This document shows positions 25,736 to 33,628 of a stretch of DNA of 64,000 bases, piece by piece. The notes below the pieces were generated by a model, which searched no databases, had not been told where the DNA came from, and saw only the letters and a list, made by a program, of their open reading frames with translations. The position numbers and the translations under genes are program-made. Numbering within the stretch: the first letter of the stretch is position 1; each line of letters opens with the position of its first letter. Source of the DNA: DTPS01 sp049591295 (GTDB taxonomy: Bacteria; Acidobacteriota; UBA4820; DSQY01); NCBI GenBank assembly GCA_049591295.1, contig JBAWEQ010000259.1, forward strand, positions 1 through 64,000, read 5' to 3'.

Positions 25736-26887
25736 CTAAAAGATTATGTTGAACAGGTATCCCACCATGAGAATTCCTAGGGCGACGACGCCGAAGTAGA
25801 CGGCGATGAGCTTGGGCTTGAGGACCTTGCGAAGGATGACGGCCTCGGGCAGGCTCAGGCCGATGACGGCCATCATGAAGGCCAGCACCGTGCCCAGCGC
25901 CGCGCCCTTCTCCATGAGGGCCTGGACGATGGGGATGATGCCGGCGGCGTTGGAGTACATGGGGACTCCGATGAGCACGGCCGCGGGCACGGCCCACCAG
26001 GCGCTCCTGCCCATGAGGTGTGCCATGGCGTTGGTCGGAACGTAGCCGTGGATGCCCGCCCCCACGGCGATGCCCGCGAGGACGTAGGGCCAGACCCGGC
26101 CCACGATGTCGCGCACCGCCTGCAGGCCAGCGCTGACGCGGTCGGCCCAGGTGATCTGCTCCTCCGTGTCCATCCCCGCCCCGGCCGACGTGGCATAGAC
26201 CCACTCCTCCACCCATCCCTCCAGTTTCAACCTGCCGATGACGAAGCCCGCGAAGATGGCGATGATGAGGCCAGTCCCGGCATAGATGGCCGCCACCTTC
26301 CAGCCGAAGAGGCCGAAGAGGAGGACGAGGGCCACCTCGTTCACCATGGGCGAGGCCACGAGGAAGGAGAGCGTCACGCCCAGGGGCACACCCGCCGTCA
26401 CGAAACCGATGAAGAGCGGCACTGCGGAGCAGGAGCAGAAGGGCGTGGGCACGCCCAGGAGAGCCGCGAGCACGTTCCCCGCCGACTCCCGCCTGCCCGC
26501 CAGGATGCGCCGCGTGCGCTCCGGCGTGAAGAAGCTGCGGAGGATGCCCACGCCGAAGACCACGAGCAGCAGGAGCATGAGAACCTTGGGGGCCTCGAAA
26601 AGGAAGAACTGCACCGCCATCCCGAAGCGCGAGATCTCGGCCAGGCCCGCCAGATCGAAGGCTACCCATTTGGAAAAAGGCTCCAGGACCCAGTAGAGGG
26701 CTATCCAGATGGCCAGCGCTGGGATGCCGGCGAGAAGGTAGCGACCCGGGCCCCGGTTTAGCCGGGGAGAGGCCTCGCTGGGGCGTCCGGTTCCGGTTGC
26801 GCCCGAGGGTTCGGCGGGTATTTCTTGAGCTCTCACTTCCTGCCCTTTCTCAGCGTCCGTGGTCGCCACAGCGCGCCTTGGCCGCAT
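25736..26887 (-). CDS. ArsP/DUF318-type permease
   Basis: Inner-membrane permease of the DUF318/ArsP family with about 8-10 helices, up to 383 residues. The motif TPFCSCSAVPLFIG (about residue 147) and the second-half VPMYSNAAGIIPI are diagnostic. ArsP members export trivalent organoarsenicals, while other members act on other metals. The ATG at 26887 overlaps the upstream FmdE-like gene by 38 bases; a GTG at 26836 just after that gene's stop, with AAAGGGCAGGAA upstream, is an equally good start (366 residues). Last gene of the ArsR-Trx-CcdA-Trx-FmdE operon; the window also encodes ArsM, which makes methylarsenicals. Confidence 0.85.
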   Translation of the reverse strand: MRPRRAVATTDAEKGQEVRAQEIPAEPSGATGTGRPSEASPRLNRGPGRYLLAGIPALAIWIALYWVLEPFSKWVAFDLAGLAEISRFGMAVQFFLFEAPKVLMLLLLVVFGVGILRSFFTPERTRRILAGRRESAGNVLAALLGVPTPFCSCSAVPLFIGFVTAGVPLGVTLSFLVASPMVNEVALVLLFGLFGWKVAAIYAGTGLIIAIFAGFVIGRLKLEGWVEEWVYATSAGAGMDTEEQITWADRVSAGLQAVRDIVGRVWPYVLAGIAVGAGIHGYVPTNAMAHLMGRSAWWAVPAAVLIGVPMYSNAAGIIPIVQALMEKGAALGTVLAFMMAVIGLSLPEAVILRKVLKPKLIAVYFGVVALGILMVGYLFNIIF

Positions 26888-27569
26888 CTGGCCGCTCTCC
26901 CGTCACGGGGTACGGGAAGGCAGGCAGCACGGTCACCTCGTAGAGCGAAGCGGGCGGCGAGGCAAGCAACCGATGGATGAACGTCAGCTGAAGGCCCTGC
27001 ACCCGGGCGATGAGCGGCCCGTCGCACCCGGCAGCCCTCAATGTCTTCTCCATGGCCGGCAGGCCGGCCGGCTTGACGCCCGGCTTGAGGCGCACCGCTA
27101 CGGCCTTGCCCGTGGAGCGGCGCACCAGAATCCATTCGTCGCCGAGGGTCTTGTCGATCACCAGGGTTCCGTAGAGGGTTCTGGCCCCGGTCAGGTAGGC
27201 CGCCACGTCAGAGTAACAGGGCGAGGCGTTCGTCGCGGCGGCCACGTCGGTGCGGTCCACGATCCCGCCCGGGAAGAGCGTCTTGAGCCCCAGGGTAATG
27301 CCCTGTGCCGCGGCGATCAGTCCGTCGCACGGATGCCCGTGGAACCGAACCAGATCCGCCAGCGTCACCTCCTGCGGCGTTTCCGACATGGGGCCAAGGC
27401 TCGACTCGGTGTCCAGCACACGAATCAGAACCCGCGAGGCCGCATGCGGCGTCAGCGGGGCATAGCCGGCTGTCCCTCCGGCGGACGCCACGACGCGGCT
27501 GGCCGTCACCGAGACGCCCAGGAGAACGGCCGCCAGTCCCAGGAAGGCCTGAATGGCTCGCCGGCTCAC
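26850..27569 (-). CDS. Exported FmdE-like domain protein
   Basis: A 239-residue protein with an N-terminal signal or anchor (6-29) and an FmdE-type domain recognised by DLVRFHGHPCDGLIAAAQG near residue 75 and NASPCYSDVAAYLTGAR. FmdE domains bind metal through such His/Cys residues; the name comes from a formylmethanofuran dehydrogenase subunit but isolated domains have other, mostly unknown roles. The predicted periplasmic location and position between a thioredoxin-like protein and a metalloid permease suggest metal or metalloid binding. It overlaps its upstream neighbour by 4 bases. Confidence 0.78.
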   Translation of the reverse strand: MSRRAIQAFLGLAAVLLGVSVTASRVVASAGGTAGYAPLTPHAASRVLIRVLDTESSLGPMSETPQEVTLADLVRFHGHPCDGLIAAAQGITLGLKTLFPGGIVDRTDVAAATNASPCYSDVAAYLTGARTLYGTLVIDKTLGDEWILVRRSTGKAVAVRLKPGVKPAGLPAMEKTLRAAGCDGPLIARVQGLQLTFIHRLLASPPASLYEVTVLPAFPYPVTGERPDAAKARCGDHGR

Positions 27570-27817
27570 GACCGCATGGCCTCCAAGATCAACCCTTTCA
27601 CGATCCCCACGCTGGGCAGCTTGCCCTGGAGGACGGCCTTGCCGTTGATGATGAGGCCGGGCGTGGTGAGGATTCCCAGGGCCGCGATGTCCTTGAAGTC
27701 GGTCACCTTCACGACCGTGGCCTCCACCTGGAGATCTTCGAGCGCCTTGATCACCCGGGCTTCGAGTTCCTGGCAGTTCCGGCAGCCGGGGCCTGCCACG
27801 CGAATATCGAGGTTCAT
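27566..27817 (-). CDS. Small redox-active disulfide (TM0996/MTH895-type) thioredoxin-like protein
   Basis: An 83-residue glutaredoxin/thioredoxin-fold protein with the active site GPGCRNCQ (Cys12, Cys15) and TTPGLIINGK containing the cis-proline. This family commonly accompanies DUF318/ArsP permeases. It has no signal peptide, so it is cytoplasmic and could reduce or pass substrate to the permease. The stop overlaps the FmdE-like start by 4 bases. Confidence 0.9.
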   Translation of the reverse strand: MNLDIRVAGPGCRNCQELEARVIKALEDLQVEATVVKVTDFKDIAALGILTTPGLIINGKAVLQGKLPSVGIVKGLILEAMRS

Positions 27818-27842
27818 GGATGGACTCCTTTCTTCGAAAAGT

Positions 27843-28550
27843 TCAGGCTCCCCCCATCAGGGGCGCCCCGATGACGTACAGGCCAAGACACAGGATCAGC
27901 GCCCCAGCTCCGCGGCGCAGCCAGAGATTGGCGCTGGCCCATCGGCGGCTTGACAGCAGCCCTCTCACGGCACCCATGGAAACGCCTGCCAGGAGCACGA
28001 GCATGCAGTGGCCGAGGGCGTAAGTCAGCAACAGGCCCCCTCCGTAAAGGACGCTTCCCTTGGCGGCGATGAAGGCCAGGAGCACGGCCAGGATGGGCAC
28101 CGCGCAGGGCGTCGAGATGACGCCGAAGAGAATGCCCAGGAGGAAGGCGCCCAGGGCGCCCCGGCTACGAGGCCTGAGGGGCAGCGCCAGGCCCAGGCGC
28201 AGCGGGAGCCATCCCAGCATGTGCAGCCCCATCACGAGGCAGACTCCCCCGATGAGGTAGGGCCAGAATCGCCCCTGGACGCCGAAGAGCCTGCCCAGCA
28301 GGGCCGCGGCTAGGCCCAGGACGGTGAAGGTCAGGGCCAGCCCCGCCACCATCGAGAGGGCGTAGAGCATGGATCGCCTGAGCGACGAGGCCTGCTCGCT
28401 GCCCCCGACATAAGCCAGAACGAGCGGGATGCTCACGAGCACGCACGGGTTGCTCGCGGTCAGGAGCCCGCCCAGGAAGGCCGCCCCGAAGGCAAGCACG
28501 GGCGCCGTCTCGATGAGATTCCCGAACTGGCTCAAAAGCCCTTCCATCAA
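27843..28550 (-). CDS. CcdA/DsbD-family thiol-disulfide transmembrane transporter
   Basis: A 235-residue inner-membrane protein with six helices that moves reducing equivalents from cytoplasmic thioredoxin to the periplasm. The conserved cysteines lie in NPCVL (Cys36) and STPCAVPIL (about 148), as in CcdA. It overlaps the thioredoxin-like gene upstream by 4 bases. In this operon it probably keeps the exported thioredoxin-like protein reduced. Confidence 0.9.
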   Translation of the reverse strand: MMEGLLSQFGNLIETAPVLAFGAAFLGGLLTASNPCVLVSIPLVLAYVGGSEQASSLRRSMLYALSMVAGLALTFTVLGLAAALLGRLFGVQGRFWPYLIGGVCLVMGLHMLGWLPLRLGLALPLRPRSRGALGAFLLGILFGVISTPCAVPILAVLLAFIAAKGSVLYGGGLLLTYALGHCMLVLLAGVSMGAVRGLLSSRRWASANLWLRRGAGALILCLGLYVIGAPLMGGA

Positions 28551-28969
28551 TGGCTCCGCTCGACACCCATCTTAGTGAAGATCTTCTCCACCTCCTCGAA
28601 GGGCAGGTAGCCCACGTGCCGTTCGAACTCTTTCCCGTCGGCAGTGAAAAAGATCTGCGTAGGGATCATCATGATCTTATACTCCCGGGCCGCCTCAGGC
28701 TTCTTGTCCAGGTCGATGAATTCGATGACCGCCTTGCCTTTGTAGCGGAGCTCGGCCTCCTGGAGAACCGCCACCATCTGCTTGCACGGGATGCACCACG
28801 TCTTGCCCAGATCCACCATCCGGGGCAGGGCCCGGGGATCCGCCGGCCTCCCGGCGGCCGTCTTCTCCGGCGGAGGCGCCGCCTTCCCGCCCCGAACTCC
28901 AGCCATAACCCACACCGACATCAGGATCAAAACCAGGAATACCGCACCCGCGACGACTCTCCTCATCAT
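28547..28969 (-). CDS. Membrane-anchored periplasmic thioredoxin-like protein
   Basis: A 140-residue protein with an N-terminal membrane anchor (5-24) and a thioredoxin domain with WCIPC (Cys59, Cys62) and the cis-proline in MMIPTQIFF. It is likely the periplasmic electron acceptor of CcdA encoded next. Overlaps of 4 bases on both sides (with arsR-type gene and ccdA) show tight coupling. Confidence 0.9.
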   Translation of the reverse strand: MMRRVVAGAVFLVLILMSVWVMAGVRGGKAAPPPEKTAAGRPADPRALPRMVDLGKTWCIPCKQMVAVLQEAELRYKGKAVIEFIDLDKKPEAAREYKIMMIPTQIFFTADGKEFERHVGYLPFEEVEKIFTKMGVERSH

Positions 28970-29289
28970 TGGTCCCTCCTCTTGGTCATTCTCTTCGACG
29001 GGACGCCACCACCGGCGCAGGGAAGTCCGGCGGCGCGAAGCACGGCCCGCGCGTTTTCATCCGTGATCCGATAGAAGACCATGGCCCCCTCGCGCTCATC
29101 CACGATGATGCCGTGATCCCTCAAGATGGTCAGGTGCCGGGCCAGGGTCGGCTGGGGAACCCGGAGCTCCGGCAGCATGCGGCACGAGCACTGCCGGCCC
29201 TCCCGCGCCAGAAGGCAGAGGATCCTCAGGCGCAACGGATGACCCAGGTCTCGAAATAATCTGGCTTGTGAAGCGAGCGATTCGGCCAC
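28966..29289 (-). CDS. ArsR/SmtB-family repressor of the thioredoxin-permease operon
   Basis: A 107-residue winged-helix metalloregulator (recognition helix in QPTLARHLTILRDHGI). A Cys34-x-Cys36 pair (QCSCRML) occupies the place of the ELCVC arsenite-binding motif on helix alpha-3, which suggests sensing of a thiophilic metal or metalloid. It is first gene of a tightly overlapping operon and an operator-promoter lies just upstream (29308-29336). Confidence 0.92.
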   Translation of the reverse strand: MAESLASQARLFRDLGHPLRLRILCLLAREGRQCSCRMLPELRVPQPTLARHLTILRDHGIIVDEREGAMVFYRITDENARAVLRAAGLPCAGGGVPSKRMTKRRDQ

Positions 29290-29307
29290 TTTCCCTCCAA
29301 AAATCCA

Positions 29308-29336
29308 ATTATTCGGATATCCGAATATAAAGTCAA
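29308..29336 (-). promoter_or_regulatory. Promoter with embedded ArsR operator
   Basis: On the minus strand a -35 TTGACT and a -10 AATAAT are separated by exactly 17 bases. The perfect palindrome ATTCGGATATCCGAAT (29311-29326) fills the spacer and touches the -10, the classic placement for an ArsR-family repressor. It lies about 20 bases before the regulator's start. Confidence 0.7.
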
Positions 29337-29480
29337 GGCCGGCGCTGATCCGCCGAGGGTGGGGGACTACAAGACCCCATCGGTTCGGTGCCGGCGGCTG
29401 GTGAACCGCCGCCTTTCTGGCGTAAGGTCACCAGCTCCGAAAGACCGATCTTCGAGCTTGCGCAGATTCTCGATCCGAGC

Positions 29481-29513
29481 CAAAAAAAGAAAGGGGGCCC
29501 CGAAGGGCCCCGG
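29481..29513 (-). terminator. Intrinsic terminator of the long leftward envelope/efflux run
   Basis: On the minus strand a GC hairpin (GGGGCCC-TTCG-GGGCCCC) is followed directly by TTTCTTTTTTT. This is a textbook rho-independent terminator, about 50 bases after the stop of the outer-membrane gene at 29561. Confidence 0.85.
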
Positions 29514-29560
29514 CCAAGGGAAGGAAGGAAAGAAGAGAGGAAGGTGGGGAGGAGCGTCTG

Positions 29561-30133
29561 TCAGAAACGCACCACCAAGCCGATGCGTGCATCGCCGATG
29601 TCCGTCTTGTCGCTCACGTAACGGACGGAGTCAAAGCCCATATGCGTGTAGGTGAGCTGGAAAGACATGCCCACATTCGGCGTGAAAAAGCGCCGGTAGC
29701 CGAAGCCCACCTCCCCCGCCCACTTGGTCTGAGAAGGCTGATGGACGTACAGGGCACGGCCGCCGTCATGGATCCAGTAGTCCTTCGACTGCATCTCAGC
29801 AACGCCCGTGCCGACGAAGACGAAGAACTGGTCCTTGTCGGTCAGGTTGTAGTCGTACTCGGGGGCGATGGTGAAGGTCCAGATGTTGTTGGTCGTGCTG
29901 TTCAGACTGTCCTTGATCTTGCCGTCCCAGTAGGTGGCGTGGAAGGCGAGCTTCCAGTTGTCGGTGAAGTTGTAGGCGATGCCGGTGCTCGTGTTCCAGT
30001 CGCTGTTCATGAAGTTGCTGGAGGTGTAGTAGCCGCCCTGCAGCTCCCACGTCCAGGGGTTCTTCGGCGCTTGTGCCATGAGCGCCAGGCCGGTCGTCAT
30101 AAGGGCCAATACCGCGATCACGAGCTTTTTCAT
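29561..30133 (-). CDS. Small outer-membrane beta-barrel protein (paralogue B)
   Basis: A 190-residue barrel protein with a signal peptide (1-20, cleavage after LMAQA) and the same block structure as the product at 23487: TWELQGGY-TSS, SQTKWAGEVGFGYRRFF, TYTHM and a RIGLVVRF C-terminus. It has an AAGGAGGTAGACC site and ends in an intrinsic terminator. The upstream lipase frame runs 338 bases into this gene in another frame, but the clean signal peptide, barrel pattern and ribosome-binding site argue this gene is real. Confidence 0.82.
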   Translation of the reverse strand: MKKLVIAVLALMTTGLALMAQAPKNPWTWELQGGYYTSSNFMNSDWNTSTGIAYNFTDNWKLAFHATYWDGKIKDSLNSTTNNIWTFTIAPEYDYNLTDKDQFFVFVGTGVAEMQSKDYWIHDGGRALYVHQPSQTKWAGEVGFGYRRFFTPNVGMSFQLTYTHMGFDSVRYVSDKTDIGDARIGLVVRF

Positions 30134-31775
30134 GGTCTACCTCCTTGCTTCGAGGCCCAGGGTCTGATCCCCCTTTCATCCGGCGGGACCCTCCTCGGCG
30201 GCCCCTGCCGTGCCTCTCTAAGTCCAAGGTTAGTTCCATCAGGATCTCGCGGCCTTGACGCCCATCAAGTGTGGAGTGAAGCCGGGCGCCCCCCCTAAGG
30301 GGCTCGCCCGCCGGAGCGGCCGGCTTGGCTGGCGCGGGGGCCACCCGGCAGGCCGCGGCTGCGGGGAGGGGCTTGTAGAGCAGGAAGTTGAGGAGGTTGT
30401 CCCAGAAGGTCCAGTTCTTGACGAGCTTCATGTGCTCTTCGCAGATGAAGCCCGAGAGGGCGTAGGGCAGGTCGGTGTGGGGCTCGCACAGGGCGCTTGC
30501 GGGCACCTCGGCCAGCAGGCTCGATTTGGTCACGTCGCCATCGCCTGGTCCGTAAAAGAGACTGCGAAGATCCACCCCCTGCACCGGATGCCGCACCTCC
30601 TCCGGCTTGCGGCGCACCACCCAGCGGCCGCCCTCCCATTCCACCACGAGGCCGCGCAGCGTCGGGGTGCAGTCTCCCCCCAGCAGGAGCGTCTGGATGG
30701 AGGCCGACACCGGTCCGGCCTCCAGGGCCAGGTGAAAAGCCTTCGCCTGGTGGAGAAGGACGCCGAAATGCGCCTGCAGTTCTCGCAGGTACGCGCGGGC
30801 CTGCTCCTCGCCCTCGCCGGGGTGGAGGTCGAGATAGCGCCGGAGGATGCCGGGGCGCTTTCGTGGATCGAAGATGCCCCAGCGCTCCCGCTCCCAGGTT
30901 TTCACGTCGTAGATGTCCAGGGGGGCGGGTTCGCCCGCCGCCGTGAAGAGCACCTGGTCCGAGGGCGAGGGCATCAGCTCGATCATGGAGGGCATGGTGG
31001 CGACGAGGTCGGGCGGGATGCGGGCCATTCCCACGCGGCTCCCGTCGATGAGCGCCAGGAGGCTGGAGACGGCGCCCATGTTGGGCGTCCCCAGCATGAT
31101 GAGTTTGCGGACGTGCGCCGCCCCGGCATCCGTGGGAATGGGCGTCTCCTCCCCCAGCACGTCCTTGCCGCCGTAGAGGATGTAGTAGCGGGCGATGAGG
31201 CCGCCCATGGAGTGGGCTACGATGTCCACCTTGATGGAAGGGTCGTGGCACCGCCCGGCGATGCTGCGGATGAAGGCCGCCAGCCTCCCGGCATTCTCCA
31301 CGCAGCTCAGGCGCCAGTCGTAGGCGAAGGGGAAGAAAGGGGCCTCGGGCATGGCCCCAGGCCCCTTTACCATAGTGTAGCCACCGTCCTGGGTGAGCGT
31401 CTGCACAATGCCCGCGTAGACCTCCACCCCGCCGACCTTTTTGATGGAGCCCACGGCCACGAGGTTCGTCTCCTCACCCGGTCCGATGGGCAAGGCCAGA
31501 CGCATGTCGGCGGTCGTCGAGAAGAGGTCGCGCACCTTGCCCCACAGGATTTTCCCCGTCTTTGGGTCCACGATCTCCGAGCCCATGAGGCCATGGATGC
31601 CCACGAGCGGTGGCCGGCCCTGCTTCTGTTGAGCCCAGTCGTGGTAGAGGAGCCCCAGGTCGGGCTCGCGGTGTGCGCAGCCCTCGGCGGCCAGGAACAG
31701 CAGACAGAGGCCGATGAACCATCGAACCCCTCTCGATGACCGGACCCGGATCGGGCTTGGCGCCTTGCTCCTCAT
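29796..31775 (-). CDS. LCAT-like lipoprotein lipase/acyltransferase with abnormal 3' end
   Basis: Alpha/beta hydrolase of the lecithin:cholesterol acyltransferase type with a lipoprotein signal (FLAAEGC lipobox near residue 33). The oxyanion region is PPLVGIHGLMGSE, the nucleophile elbow VAHSMGGLIARYYI (serine near 198), followed by conserved LIMLGTPNMGAVSS. Family-like sequence ends near FLLYKPLP (about residue 470). After that the frame has no stop for ~190 more codons and runs 338 bases through the next gene in another frame, so the natural stop is probably lost by a frameshift near the seven-G run at about 30293. It likely remodels phospholipids at the outer membrane. Confidence 0.75.
   Translation of the reverse strand: MRSKAPSPIRVRSSRGVRWFIGLCLLFLAAEGCAHREPDLGLLYHDWAQQKQGRPPLVGIHGLMGSEIVDPKTGKILWGKVRDLFSTTADMRLALPIGPGEETNLVAVGSIKKVGGVEVYAGIVQTLTQDGGYTMVKGPGAMPEAPFFPFAYDWRLSCVENAGRLAAFIRSIAGRCHDPSIKVDIVAHSMGGLIARYYILYGGKDVLGEETPIPTDAGAAHVRKLIMLGTPNMGAVSSLLALIDGSRVGMARIPPDLVATMPSMIELMPSPSDQVLFTAAGEPAPLDIYDVKTWERERWGIFDPRKRPGILRRYLDLHPGEGEEQARAYLRELQAHFGVLLHQAKAFHLALEAGPVSASIQTLLLGGDCTPTLRGLVVEWEGGRWVVRRKPEEVRHPVQGVDLRSLFYGPGDGDVTKSSLLAEVPASALCEPHTDLPYALSGFICEEHMKLVKNWTFWDNLLNFLLYKPLPAAAACRVAPAPAKPAAPAGEPLRGGARLHSTLDGRQGREILMELTLDLERHGRGRRGGSRRMKGGSDPGPRSKEVDHEKARDRGIGPYDDRPGAHGTSAEEPLDVGAAGRLLHLQQLHEQRLEHEHRHRLQLHRQLEARLPRHLLGRQDQGQSEQHDQQHLDLHHRPRVRLQPDRQGPVLRLRRHGRC
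30255..30268. promoter_or_regulatory. FNR-like palindrome
   Basis: TTGACGCCCATCAA matches the FNR box TTGAT-N4-ATCAA at 9 of 10 positions and lies about 120 bases upstream of the outer-membrane gene at 29561-30133. A sister site is at 42838. A Crp/Fnr-family regulator is encoded at 46228. Function is inferred. Confidence 0.35.
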
Positions 31776-31808
31776 GGCGGCCCCTCCCTTAACCCCTGCC
31801 TCGCTCTC

Positions 31809-32288
31809 CTACAGGGGTATCACCAGGGCCACACGAACCGACTCGGTGCCGGGGTTGTGGCGGGCCACACCGCCGTTCGAGTAGTGGAAGACCCCAATCC
31901 CCAGCCGGTACCCCCTGCCGAGATGATAGAACAGCTCCAGTCCCGACCGGAACTCCAGGTGGCTCCCCAGGTCGTAGTGGTGATCCGAATAGCGGCCGGG
32001 GCCGGAGGTCAGAGACGCGCTCCAGCGGTCTGAAAAAACGTACTGAAGGGTCAGATTGAGCCCCTCGTAATTCTCTAGAGAACTGACGTCCAGCACGCCA
32101 CCGGCGCCCCAAGAGAGCTTCCCCCAGGAATGAAAGAGGTGGCGCAGTTCCAGAGACCCGTAAAGGTGCCGGTTCTGGTTCTGGACGTTGCCCACGGCGG
32201 GACCCACCAGCACGAAGGTCTCTCCCGCCAAGGCCGGCCAGCCTACGATGAACAGCGCGGCCATGAGAAGCCTCTTCATCCTCAGCAT
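31809..32288 (-). CDS. PagL-type lipid A 3-O-deacylase (paralogue B)
   Basis: A 159-residue outer-membrane barrel closely related to the product at 25022. The catalytic pattern is His135-x-Ser137 and Glu149 (FHYSNGG, NPGTES), with the signal peptide 1-22. The ATG at 32288 has AAAGGAGG at ideal spacing. It sits between ChrA and the LCAT-like lipase in a co-directional run, tying LPS deacylation to the efflux genes. Confidence 0.88.
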   Translation of the reverse strand: MLRMKRLLMAALFIVGWPALAGETFVLVGPAVGNVQNQNRHLYGSLELRHLFHSWGKLSWGAGGVLDVSSLENYEGLNLTLQYVFSDRWSASLTSGPGRYSDHHYDLGSHLEFRSGLELFYHLGRGYRLGIGVFHYSNGGVARHNPGTESVRVALVIPL

Positions 32289-32346
32289 GATCAGCCTCCT
32301 TTCTATCCGGCGCTGCTTTTGGCAAAAAGGCTGGCCGGCTGATGCC

Positions 32347-33615
32347 TTAGGCGAGCCACCCCGCGGCGCCCAGAAGCGCCCCCGCGGCCAGGGGGAAGAC
32401 GGGATGCACCTTGAACTTCAGGAGCAACAGGAGGGCCAGGGCCATGAGCGCCCAACCGGGCAGGCCGTGGAGGGCCGAAGGGCCGAGGAGCACGGCCGCA
32501 CCCACGATGAGCCCGGCTACGGCGGGCGAGACCCCCGCGAGGAAGTCCTCGAAGCGCGCGTTGCCCTTGAAGCGCACGTATCCCAGCGTGAGCACCGTCA
32601 TGAGGGCCATGGCGGGGGCGAAGAGGGCCAGGGTGGCCGCGAGCGCCCCGCTCACGCCGTGCAGATGGTAGCCGGCGAAGGTGGCGAGGACGGCGATCGG
32701 GCCGGGCGTGAGGTTGCTGATGGCTACGCCATCCAAAAATTCGCGGTTGTTGAGCCAGTGGAGCTGGGTCACGAGTTTCTGGTGGAGGATGGGTATGAGG
32801 ACGAAGCCGCCCCCGAAGAAGACGAGGCCCACCTTGAGGAAGGTCCAGACCAGGGCCGCCAGGGACGTGCCAGCCGCGGCCTGTGACGCGCCTGGGACGG
32901 TGAAGGCCTGAATAGGGAGGACGGGAGAGCGGGAGGGTAACTCCTGGGGCATTCCCGGCTCTCCTCCTCCCCTCTCTTCCTCCTTGTGAACAGATCCTCC
33001 GCCCGTGCCGCCCGCCTTCGGGGGGCTTCCGCCGCCCAGCCGCCGATTGCCCGTCAGAAGCCCCAACGCGCCAGCCGTGGCCAGCACGTAGACGGCGTTG
33101 ACCTTGAGCAGCGAAAGGGCCAAGGCCAGGAGGGCCACCACCACGGCGGGCCAGCTTCGGAGGGCCTTCCGCCCCAGGGACCAGGCGGCGGCCACGATGA
33201 GGGCGATGACCACCGGCCCCACACCCTGCACCGCAGCCTGGAGCGAAGGGATGCTGTGGTAGGCGAAGTAGAGCCAGGACAGGAGGATCACGAGAAGCAC
33301 TGAAGGCACCATGAAGGCGCCCGCGCACAGGAGCCCCCCCAACGGCCCGAAGAGCCTGCACCCCACGAAAAAGGCCGTGTTGACCGCGAAGGGGCCAAGG
33401 AGCTGGCTGAAGCCCACGCCGTGCAGGAACTCCTCCGCCGGGAGAAGCCGGCGCTTCAGGACCAGATCCCTCTCCATCAGCGCGATCACCGCCATCCCAC
33501 CGCCGAAACCAATGGCACCGATGATCAGGAAACGGAGCATCAGCGAAGGGAGGGAAGCGCTGGACGCCGCTTGATCGCCCTCGTTCCCTGTCGGAGATTC
33601 TGGCTCGGCCTTCAT
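32347..33615 (-). CDS. chrA: ChrA-type chromate transporter (two-domain)
   Basis: Inner-membrane CHR-superfamily transporter, 422 residues from the ATG at 33615 (GAGGG upstream; a GTG at 33624 is less likely). Two homologous CHR halves are visible: FLIIGAIGFGGGMAVIALMERDL with GFSQLLGPFAVNTAFFVG near residues 27-80, and FLKVGLVFFGGGFVLIPILHQKL with AISNLTPGPIAVLATFAGY in the second half. Members export chromate by proton exchange, though some have other anions as substrate. It starts 13 bases after the porin stop. Confidence 0.92.
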   Translation of the reverse strand: MKAEPESPTGNEGDQAASSASLPSLMLRFLIIGAIGFGGGMAVIALMERDLVLKRRLLPAEEFLHGVGFSQLLGPFAVNTAFFVGCRLFGPLGGLLCAGAFMVPSVLLVILLSWLYFAYHSIPSLQAAVQGVGPVVIALIVAAAWSLGRKALRSWPAVVVALLALALSLLKVNAVYVLATAGALGLLTGNRRLGGGSPPKAGGTGGGSVHKEEERGGGEPGMPQELPSRSPVLPIQAFTVPGASQAAAGTSLAALVWTFLKVGLVFFGGGFVLIPILHQKLVTQLHWLNNREFLDGVAISNLTPGPIAVLATFAGYHLHGVSGALAATLALFAPAMALMTVLTLGYVRFKGNARFEDFLAGVSPAVAGLIVGAAVLLGPSALHGLPGWALMALALLLLLKFKVHPVFPLAAGALLGAAGWLA

Positions 33616-33628
33616 CCTGCGCACCCTC

